Below the pieces are notes generated by a model that saw only the letters and a list, made by a program, of their open reading frames with translations, did not search any database and was not told the DNA's origin. Shown here one piece after another: positions 1 to 5,872 of a stretch of 6,460 bases of DNA. Source of the DNA: Bacteroidota bacterium (GTDB lineage: Bacteria; Bacteroidota; Bacteroidia; Bacteroidales; UBA932). How positions within the stretch are numbered: position 1 is the first letter of the stretch; each line of letters starts with the position of its first letter. The stretch is taken from positions 1 through 6,460 of the forward strand of contig WRJW01000145.1 in the NCBI GenBank assembly GCA_009778375.1, written 5' to 3'. The translations under genes were made by a program, and so were the position numbers.

Positions 1-842
1 AATCCTCCCTTTTTAGACAACGGGTGCTCAATAAATAGTTGGGCTACATCTTCCCGCTTGACTGAGATAATTTTAGATTCTCCCGAGATCTTGCGTAAAG
101 CCATGGCTAACGCGCGCGGATTTTTGGTCATCTCGGCAGACCCTGCATCGGCCATATATTCCCGTTTACGCGAGATAGCAAAACGCAGCAACAGCGAAAA
201 GAAATAGCCTATGGCTGCCGCCACCGCAATAACGAGGAGTACCACCGCTCCCCCTTTGTCGTTTTTGCTGTTCCGGCTCCGGCCCGAAGGGGCGTACCAC
301 AACGCCCTCATCGCAAACTGGGCAATAAAGGTAAAGATCCCCACAAAAACAATCGAAACAATCAACAACCTCACGTCCCGATTGCGTATATGGCTCAATT
401 CGTGTGCAATGACCCCTTCCAATTCGGCGTCGTCGAGCCGTTCCATAATCCCGCGGGTAAGGGTTACGGTATAACTTTTCCTGTTGATCCCGCTGGCAAA
501 AGCGTTAAGGGCAGGGTCGTCAATAACGTTAATCCGGGGCATGGGCAGGCCTTGGGACATACAGAGGTTTTCGACCAAGTTGTAAACCCGCTTGTTCTCT
601 CGACGCTCTAAGGGTTTGGAGTGGGTGGCGCTCGAAATCATGGTGGAATGAAACGCGTAGGCAATCAAAAACCAGATTAAGGTAACGCCCAATACCACAG
701 GCGCCCAGAGCGTAAAATCCTCTTCGACAAAAGCGCACACCACCCAGCAAAGCCCCAGCAACAGGGCCGGAAAGAGCACCAACAACAGCAGGGTCTTGGC
801 ATTGTTGGCGCTTTGCTGCCGCAGGATGCCCACGTATTTCAT
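1..842 (-). CDS. HtpX-like M48 family zinc metalloprotease, membrane-bound (3' end cut by window edge)
   Basis: The frame opens at ATG 842-840 and stays open to position 1, giving 280 codons with no stop, so the C-terminus is missing (probably a few tens of residues by comparison with family members near 320). The zinc motif HELSH is at residues 147-151, with H147 and H151 as ligands and E148 catalytic. The third ligand is E228 in the EYMAD motif (228-232). Four hydrophobic segments at about 17-39, 45-64, 159-177 and 199-221 match HtpX topology: two before the HEXXH helix, and two between it and the glutamate ligand, separated by a basic polar loop near 186-198. HtpX-type enzymes degrade damaged or misfolded membrane proteins with the active site on the cytoplasmic side; that role is inferred here from family. 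The ATG shares one base with the stop of lemA (TAATG), so translation is probably coupled. The visible end (HPLSKK) resembles the region just before the usual C-terminal THPP motif. No key residue is missing in the visible part. Confidence 0.93.
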   Translation of the reverse strand, partial: MKYVGILRQQSANNAKTLLLLVLFPALLLGLCWVVCAFVEEDFTLWAPVVLGVTLIWFLIAYAFHSTMISSATHSKPLERRENKRVYNLVENLCMSQGLPMPRINVIDDPALNAFASGINRKSYTVTLTRGIMERLDDAELEGVIAHELSHIRNRDVRLLIVSIVFVGIFTFIAQFAMRALWYAPSGRSRNSKNDKGGAVVLLVIAVAAAIGYFFSLLLRFAISRKREYMADAGSAEMTKNPRALAMALRKISGESKIISVKREDVAQLFIEHPLSKKGG

Positions 843-844
843 TA
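840..844 (-). promoter_or_regulatory. TAATG stop/start overlap between lemA and the M48 protease gene
   Basis: The lemA stop TAA (844-842) and the protease ATG (842-840) share the A at 842. Upstream of the ATG within lemA there is no clear Shine-Dalgarno, so the protease start probably depends on ribosomes terminating on lemA, giving balanced production of the two membrane proteins. The overlap is seen directly; coupling is inferred. Confidence 0.8.
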
Positions 845-1408
845 ACTAAAACTTATTTTAGGTGCGGCGTCATACGTTGCCCTGTCCATACCCAGGTCAA
901 ACATGGTCGCCTTGGAAAAACCAAACATGCCGGCAATAAGATTGTTGGGAAAGGTCTGAACTGCATTGTTGTACTCCTTGGTGGCCGAATTAAAGAAGCG
1001 GCGGACAGAGGCTAATTTATTTTCAATATCCGACATCTCCTCTTGAAGCTGGAGAAAATTTTGATTGGCCTTTAGCTGGGGATAAGCCTCTAAGGTTACT
1101 TTAAGGCCCGACAGAACCCCCGAAAGCTGGTTCTCGGCGGCGATCTTTCCGTCTATGGTGGTGGCAGACACGGCTTGATTCCGGAGTTCAATAACCCGCG
1201 CCAAAGTCTCCTTTTCGTGGGAAGCGTATCCCCTAACAACCTCAACAAGTTGGGGAATAAGATCATAACGCTGCTTCAATTGCACGTCTATATCGGCAAA
1301 GGCGTTTTCTCGGTAGTTGCGGAGTTTAACCAATTTGTTGTACACTCCAATAAAAATCAGGACAGTTAAAGCAACGATCCCGATGACAATAATAGCTGTA
1401 ATACTCAT
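842..1408 (-). CDS. lemA: LemA family membrane-anchored protein
   Basis: This is a 188-residue protein, the normal length for the family. One N-terminal hydrophobic segment (about 4-22) precedes a long helical, probably coiled-coil domain, so it is likely held in the membrane with the bulk on one side. Family signatures are visible: YN at 23-24, the conserved block from E34 to E56 (ENAFADIDVQL then RYDLIPQLVE), YPQLKAN at 109-115, RRFFN at 136-140, YNN at 146-148, a PNN...GMFGF stretch at 154-164 and a C-terminal PKISF. The molecular function of LemA proteins is not established. They are frequently encoded beside membrane metalloproteases, as here, where the stop codon overlaps the M48 start by one base. 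It starts 12 nt after the GH57 stop, with an A-rich leader (AAAAGTAAAAAT) and no Shine-Dalgarno. It has no evident role in glucan metabolism, and its place behind the glycogen genes may reflect shared transcription only. Confidence 0.95.
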   Translation of the reverse strand: MSITAIIVIGIVALTVLIFIGVYNKLVKLRNYRENAFADIDVQLKQRYDLIPQLVEVVRGYASHEKETLARVIELRNQAVSATTIDGKIAAENQLSGVLSGLKVTLEAYPQLKANQNFLQLQEEMSDIENKLASVRRFFNSATKEYNNAVQTFPNNLIAGMFGFSKATMFDLGMDRATYDAAPKISFS

Positions 1409-1420
1409 ATTTTTACTTTT

Positions 1421-2617
1421 TTATTTGGTTTTGGTTTTTGCGACCCTTATTTGAAAGTCGCTGATGATGTTCATATAGTTGATAAAAGCCTCGTAGGGCG
1501 TGTTGTAGGGATTAAAATACTTATGCACTGCTCCGTCCGAAAAAAACTTGGTACACATGTAGTAAAAATGGTCGCTGGCCTGTAAATCCCTAAAACGGGC
1601 CAGCAGGTTGGGATCGTTTTTGGCTTTAACGTCGTTTTCTAAGGCGTAGAGTTTAGAAAAGGCTTCGTTTTGCAGTTCGTTTCCGAGCCAGGCGCTTACA
1701 TCCCGCTCCTCGTCTGCCCAGGAAGTGGCAAAGGGAACGTGGAGGGGGGCAACAGGCTGATGTTTGGCCACCGTTTCGGCAGGGGTCAGCAATTCAAAAC
1801 GACCCTGCTTGAGAAGGGACGCGGGCAGGTGGCGCATAAATTCAAAAATACCCGACGACATGGGTTGGTGTTCGCCAAAGGTCTCGTAATCCATAAAGAG
1901 GTTGATGATCTCCTCTTTTTCTCCTGCCTGAAGCAGCCACTCCGTAAACTTTTCGGCAGTAAGGGGCCAATTTTCCCAACTTCGATTCGAAAACCTGAAG
2001 GCAATATCGTCGCTGAGGCTAAAGTTGCGCAGCAGCAGTTTGAGTTTTGGATTGATGGCGTTTGTGTAGAGGAAATGGGGACTCTTCCAGCCCAAAATAT
2101 GTTTGGCCCCTTCGGCCAGCATGAGTTCGTAGCCCATATCGGCCACGGCGGCGCCGATGGTGTCGGAATAGATTAACTCCGTGTTGCGGAATGTGGCGGG
2201 CTTTTTTCCAAAGAGGCGCTCCACCGTATCGGCGTGGTGCCGGAGTTGGCTGCGGAACTCCTCTTCCGAGGCCAAAGAAGCTAAGGAGTGGGCACACGTT
2301 TCGGCCAAAAATTCGACGCAGCCGGTAGCTGCCAGTGCCTGAAACCCCTGAAGCACTTGGGGCGCGTATTCTTCAAACTGTTGCAGCGCCATGCCCGAGA
2401 TGGAATAAGCCACTTTAAAGGCCCCTTTATGGGCGGTAATAAGTTCGAGCATCAACCGGTTCATGGGCAAATAGCAGCGCTCTGCAATCCGTTCCATTAA
2501 ATTCCGGTTGGCAAAATCGTCAAAATAGTAATCGCTTTTGCCAATGTCAAAAAAACGGTACTGCCTTAATCTATAGGGCTGATGTACCTGAAAATAAAAA
2601 CAAATCGTCTTTTTCAT
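1421..2617 (-). CDS. GH57 family alpha-amylase / alpha-glucanotransferase-like enzyme
   Basis: This is a 398-residue cytoplasmic protein (no signal peptide) of glycoside hydrolase family 57. The HQP motif of region 1 is at residues 12-14. Region 2 is around EFLAET (102-107). The probable nucleophile is E147 in FRNTELIY (143-150), and the probable acid/base is D243 in MDYETFGEHQ (242-251), with the D-x-E-x-F-G spacing typical of the family. A C-terminal block near 374-388 (PYEAFINYM) completes the usual Bacteroidota form. GH57 enzymes hydrolyse or transfer alpha-1,4-glucan with retention. Whether this one is an amylase or a 4-alpha-glucanotransferase cannot be told from sequence. ATG 2617 is chosen because similarity begins at MKKTICFYF and a GGAGGT lies 8 nt upstream; an upstream in-frame ATG at 2686 would overlap the synthase gene. 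It follows the synthase by 4 nt, consistent with a role in trimming or remodelling intracellular glycogen. Confidence 0.93.
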   Translation of the reverse strand: MKKTICFYFQVHQPYRLRQYRFFDIGKSDYYFDDFANRNLMERIAERCYLPMNRLMLELITAHKGAFKVAYSISGMALQQFEEYAPQVLQGFQALAATGCVEFLAETCAHSLASLASEEEFRSQLRHHADTVERLFGKKPATFRNTELIYSDTIGAAVADMGYELMLAEGAKHILGWKSPHFLYTNAINPKLKLLLRNFSLSDDIAFRFSNRSWENWPLTAEKFTEWLLQAGEKEEIINLFMDYETFGEHQPMSSGIFEFMRHLPASLLKQGRFELLTPAETVAKHQPVAPLHVPFATSWADEERDVSAWLGNELQNEAFSKLYALENDVKAKNDPNLLARFRDLQASDHFYYMCTKFFSDGAVHKYFNPYNTPYEAFINYMNIISDFQIRVAKTKTK

Positions 2618-2621
2618 AAAA

Positions 2622-3923
2622 TTATACCTCCACTTTTTTTTGTTGCATCGTTTCCCGATACAATTGGGCGACCAAAGCAGCCGCATGATCCCATTTTAAA
2701 TTATTAACCTCTTCGGCCCCGCATCGAACCGCCATTTGGGAGAGGGCCGGATATTGGAGCAGACCGTACATAGCATCGGCCATGGCGTTTACATCCCAAA
2801 AATCTACCTTGATGGCATGACGCAACACCTCGGCTACGCCCGATTGCTTGGATATGATGGCGGGGACGTTGGAGCGCATGGCTTCTAACGGAGAAATCCC
2901 AAAAGGCTCCGATACAGACGGCATTACGTACACATCAGAATAGGCGAACATCTTTTGGACATCGCTCCCCCTGAGAAAACCGGTAAAATGAAAACGGTCG
3001 GCGATCCCCAATTTGGCCACCCGCCTGATCGAGCGGTGAAACATATCTCCGCTGCCGGCCATAACAAAACGGAGGTTGGGATACCTTTTGAGGACTTTTG
3101 CCGCCGCTTCTATAAAATACTCCGGTCCTTTTTGGTAGGTAATCCGCCCCAAAAAGGTTACAATCTTGTCGCTTACCCCCCGTTCTACGGACACGGCATC
3201 CTGACCGGTAAAATCGACTCCATTGTGCACCGTGGTTACCTTGTCGGGATGAATCCCGTAACGCTGTATCACAATATTTCGAGTCAAATGGCTTACTGCC
3301 ATTACCTTGTCGGCCTCCTGCATACCGCGCTGCTCCATCTCGAATACCTGGGAGTTGACGTTTTCTCCGCTCCGGTCAAATTCGGTGGCGTGTACGTGTA
3401 CCACTAAGGGCTTTCCCGATACGCGTTTGGCCACAATGCCGGCCATATAGGTGAGCCAGTCGTGGGCGTGAATCACTTCAAAGGAGTACTGGGCGGCAAT
3501 GGTACCGGCGACCATGGCATAACGCGCCACCTCTTCCATCAAATTGGGCCCGTACTTTCCTGAAAACGAATATTTTTTGCCCAATTCGCCCCACCATAAC
3601 TCCCGTTGGTGCAAGATATCGTCGCCCTCCATCATTCGGGAATACTCTTCCGGAGCCACGTAGGGAATCAGGGTAGAATCGACCTTGAGGAAGTTTACTT
3701 TTTCCAAAAAAAAGTCGATTTCCTTTACTGAATTAAAGGCCGGTACGTCGCTGGCATTGATGATGCGCACCGAACTTTGGTCTTCGTCCCCCGAAGCCGA
3801 AGGCATCACAAAGAGCACCTCTACCCCCTGTTTGGCCAAAGCCGTAGTGAGTCCCTGGCAGGCAGTACCCAAACCGCCGGCTATGTGGGGAGGAAACTCC
3901 CAGCCGAACATCAACACTCTCAT
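2622..3923 (-). CDS. GT4/GT5-like glycosyltransferase, probable glycogen synthase
   Basis: This is a 433-residue GT-B fold glycosyltransferase. The N-terminal domain starts MRVLMFGWEFPP with the glycine loop GGLG at 16-19, then HAHDW at 152-156 and HVHATEFDR at 176-184. The C-terminal donor domain begins near HNGVD (233-237) and carries LGRITYQKGPEYF (258-270, K265), AGSGD (289-293) and SEPFGISPLEAM (338-349) with the retaining-enzyme pair E339 and E347 (E-x7-E). The family adds glucose from a sugar nucleotide to alpha-1,4-glucan. The position between a debranching enzyme and a GH57 glucanase supports glycogen synthesis. Classical GlgA has K-x-G-G-L at the start; here the lysine position is I14, so ADP-glucose should not be assumed. 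UDP-glucose-dependent glycogen synthesis has been reported in Prevotella bryantii, a possible precedent. The start lies 2 nt after the debranching gene stop, with no Shine-Dalgarno. The last codons contain an A8 run and the ribosome-binding site of the next gene. Confidence 0.88.
   Translation of the reverse strand: MRVLMFGWEFPPHIAGGLGTACQGLTTALAKQGVEVLFVMPSASGDEDQSSVRIINASDVPAFNSVKEIDFFLEKVNFLKVDSTLIPYVAPEEYSRMMEGDDILHQRELWWGELGKKYSFSGKYGPNLMEEVARYAMVAGTIAAQYSFEVIHAHDWLTYMAGIVAKRVSGKPLVVHVHATEFDRSGENVNSQVFEMEQRGMQEADKVMAVSHLTRNIVIQRYGIHPDKVTTVHNGVDFTGQDAVSVERGVSDKIVTFLGRITYQKGPEYFIEAAAKVLKRYPNLRFVMAGSGDMFHRSIRRVAKLGIADRFHFTGFLRGSDVQKMFAYSDVYVMPSVSEPFGISPLEAMRSNVPAIISKQSGVAEVLRHAIKVDFWDVNAMADAMYGLLQYPALSQMAVRCGAEEVNNLKWDHAAALVAQLYRETMQQKKVEV
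2626..2631 (-). promoter_or_regulatory. Strong Shine-Dalgarno (GGAGGT) for the GH57 gene
   Basis: On the minus strand GGAGGT lies 8 nt before the GH57 ATG at 2617. It is embedded in the last sense codons (GTG GAG GTA) of the synthase gene, whose stop follows directly. The site decides between ATG 2617 and the upstream in-frame ATG at 2686. It is unusual here because the other junctions (before the debranching, synthase and lemA genes) have A/T-rich leaders with no such motif. Confidence 0.75.
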
Positions 3924-3925
3924 GA

Positions 3926-5848
3926 CTATTTGGTTATTTGTTTTTTAAACGATTCTATCATCCTTAACGACCTCAATACCTCTCCCACGCCGGCCGCCGC
4001 AGAGGGACACCCATGGGGTTGATGGGGAGGATCTCCGTCGTACACTTCTGCAATAGAGCCTACGCCGTGCACCGTAATGTCCTCCTCAAAACCACGAAGT
4101 AATTCCGTAGCCTGATCGGCAAACCTGGGCCCCTTTAACCTAAAGCAGGCTTCTATATAGTGCCCGATTAGCCACGGACGCACCGTTCCCTGATGATAGG
4201 CTTTGTCGCGGGTCTCCTGATTTCCCTCGTATAATCCTATATACAGGGGATTTTTGGGCGACAAGGTTCTCAATCCCCTTGTAGTAAGAAGTTCAGATTC
4301 TATGGCTTTTAATACCAAAGCCTTATATTCATCGGCAATAGGACTGTATGGTAAGGAACAGGCAAAAAGCTGGTTGGGACGCATAAAGATGTTTTGCCCC
4401 TCCGGGCCTACATAATCGGCCAAATGTTTGCGGGATTCGACCCAAAAGGCGCGCATAAAATTCTCTTTGGTACGTTCGGGTATATCTTTCCAATAGCGTA
4501 CAAAGTCGTCATCCCCAACCTGACGCGCCACCTCCAAAGCAAACATAAGGGCATTGTACCAGAGGGCGTTTACCTCAACCTGATACCCCGATCGCGGCGT
4601 CACGGGGATCCCCTTGACTTGGGCATTCATCCAACTCAGGGCCTTATTGGAAGCTTCGGCCCAAATCAATCCGTTCTCATGCAATAAAATCGCCGGATTA
4701 CTCCCCTGCTCATAGCCCTTTAGAATCTCTTTCATGGAGGGGCCAAAATCTACCCACAAAGCCTCCGGATCTCGGGTAACTTCTACATATTTTTGCAAAG
4801 TCCAAAAATACCAAAGCGAGGCGTCAGCGCTTTCTATCTTCCCGGGATTTTTTTGCATCATGGTATCCAACACCGCTTTGCACGTATCTACCCCTCCTTT
4901 GTCCGACAAGGTTAAACCGGGCAAGGATACAAAGGTATCGAGCGCCACATAGCCGCCCCAAGGATAGCCCGCCATCACATGGGCCTCCCCATTTCTGTGT
5001 ACCACAAATTGACTTGCGGCCAATTCCAAACAATGGAGGTAACTGTCGCGAGGAGGACGCTCTTCCCAAACCGCATCAAAAAATCTTTTTAGCTGAGTCG
5101 GCTCTTCTTGGTGGAGCGAAGCAGAAAAAACAACGGACTGATCCTTTTTAATCGGCAATTCAAAATAACCGGGAATAAAGAGGTCTTCCGTTGCCTCAAA
5201 TCCCCTGCGGGCTTCTTCCTGATAAGTAATACCGTAATACCAATCGGGATTGGATATAAATTCATTTTTATAATTGAGCTGCATATATAGAGGAGGAAAG
5301 CCGGCATAGAGCTGACTGCATATCCCGTTTTCCACAGGAATATACTTGGTGTTGGCCTCCATATTGGCCTTAGTCAGGCTATGGGCATTCCTGAAAGCGA
5401 GAAAAGGCTTGATTCGCAGAATGGTAGGTGAATGCGCCTCTAACAGGGTATAGCGCAGTAACACCTGATCTTTGTTGTGGGCCAACATAATCTCTTTGCG
5501 GAGCAGTACGCCCCCCACGCGGTAGGTAATAACGGTATTCTTATTGATTTCAAAGTCCACAATGTATTTATGGCCGCGGGGTTCGTATACCGCCCCGTAG
5601 CGATGAATCCCTAAATTAAAGGCTTTGTCGTGCTGGATGATCGTCTCGTCCAAAGCAGAAAGGAGTATATGGTTGGCTCCTCCAAAGGCGTCGATGGGCA
5701 CCACCAGCAATCCGTGGTATTTTCTCGTATTGCAAGCCACAATGGTGGTGCTGGTGTATCCTCCGGCGCGGTTAGTGGCAAAAATTTCGCGTTGGAGGGC
5801 GTATTCCAAGTTTACAAGTTCCGCTTTGTTAAAAGTCAGGTATGCCAT
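3926..5848 (-). CDS. Amylo-alpha-1,6-glucosidase, archaeal/bacterial-type glycogen debranching enzyme (GH133-like)
   Basis: This is a 640-residue cytoplasmic protein, normal for the single-function archaeal/bacterial type. The N-terminal GDE_N-like beta domain (about 15-250) shows FATNRAGGY (23-31) and TRKYHGLLV (41-49). The C-terminal (alpha/alpha)6 catalytic domain (about 270-630) shows AGYPW (293-297), LDTFVSLPGL (303-312), ADASLWYFW (341-349), TPRSGYQVEVNALWYN (417-432), RPNQLF (490-495), YHQGTV (551-556), GSIAEVYDGDPP (597-608). Such enzymes remove alpha-1,6-linked glucose branches. Candidate catalytic acids are D304, D342 and E601, judged by motif position. Three expected motifs are altered: the usual W-G-R-D block reads YVALD, the usual TVWPW reads TVRPW, and the usual QAW near the end reads AAA, each losing a tryptophan. 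Activity is therefore less certain than the fold. It lies 24 nt after glgB and 2 nt before the synthase. The start at 5848 is set by similarity beginning near residue 15; no Shine-Dalgarno is visible. Confidence 0.9.
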   Translation of the reverse strand: MAYLTFNKAELVNLEYALQREIFATNRAGGYTSTTIVACNTRKYHGLLVVPIDAFGGANHILLSALDETIIQHDKAFNLGIHRYGAVYEPRGHKYIVDFEINKNTVITYRVGGVLLRKEIMLAHNKDQVLLRYTLLEAHSPTILRIKPFLAFRNAHSLTKANMEANTKYIPVENGICSQLYAGFPPLYMQLNYKNEFISNPDWYYGITYQEEARRGFEATEDLFIPGYFELPIKKDQSVVFSASLHQEEPTQLKRFFDAVWEERPPRDSYLHCLELAASQFVVHRNGEAHVMAGYPWGGYVALDTFVSLPGLTLSDKGGVDTCKAVLDTMMQKNPGKIESADASLWYFWTLQKYVEVTRDPEALWVDFGPSMKEILKGYEQGSNPAILLHENGLIWAEASNKALSWMNAQVKGIPVTPRSGYQVEVNALWYNALMFALEVARQVGDDDFVRYWKDIPERTKENFMRAFWVESRKHLADYVGPEGQNIFMRPNQLFACSLPYSPIADEYKALVLKAIESELLTTRGLRTLSPKNPLYIGLYEGNQETRDKAYHQGTVRPWLIGHYIEACFRLKGPRFADQATELLRGFEEDITVHGVGSIAEVYDGDPPHQPHGCPSAAAGVGEVLRSLRMIESFKKQITK

Positions 5849-5871
5849 AGTGCAATGATTAGAAAGTGCAA
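5849..5871 (-). repeat. Short direct repeat TTGCACT x2 in the glgB/debranching gene junction
   Basis: The 24-nt gap holds two perfect 7-bp copies of TTGCACT (minus strand, 5871-5865 and 5855-5849), separated by 9 nt, the second directly touching the ATG of the debranching gene. The 16-nt start-to-start spacing is not a whole number of helical turns. No function is known; it may be a regulator or RNA-level site, or chance in a short AT-rich gap. Confidence 0.5.
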
Positions 5872-5872
5872 G

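Noticed and set aside
529..750. A 73-codon minus-strand frame within the first 850 bases
   Set aside because: It lies in a different frame from the M48 protease, whose zinc motif and membrane segments run continuously through the same bases.
1409..1420. A terminator or promoter between GH57 and lemA
   Set aside because: The gap is only 12 A-rich bases, with no inverted repeat and no match to the Bacteroidota TAnnTTTG element.
1670..2176. A 168-codon plus-strand open frame opposite the GH57 gene
   Set aside because: It is the antisense shadow of a well-supported enzyme: no recognisable domain, low-complexity composition, and GH57 motifs lie on the other strand across the same bases.
2618..2686. 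An upstream in-frame ATG at 2686 as the GH57 start
   Set aside because: It would add 23 residues with no similarity to the family and overlap the synthase by 65 bp; ATG 2617 has a Shine-Dalgarno and begins at the conserved N-terminus.
4394..4952. Plus-strand open frames of 72-97 codons within the debranching gene
   Set aside because: They are antisense to conserved GDE_C motifs, show no family resemblance and have no plausible leader.
4937..4960. A compensated double frameshift as the cause of the odd YVALD motif in the debranching enzyme
   Set aside because: The number of residues between the conserved W297 and D304 equals that of the usual motif, and neither alternative frame restores a W-G-R-D reading.
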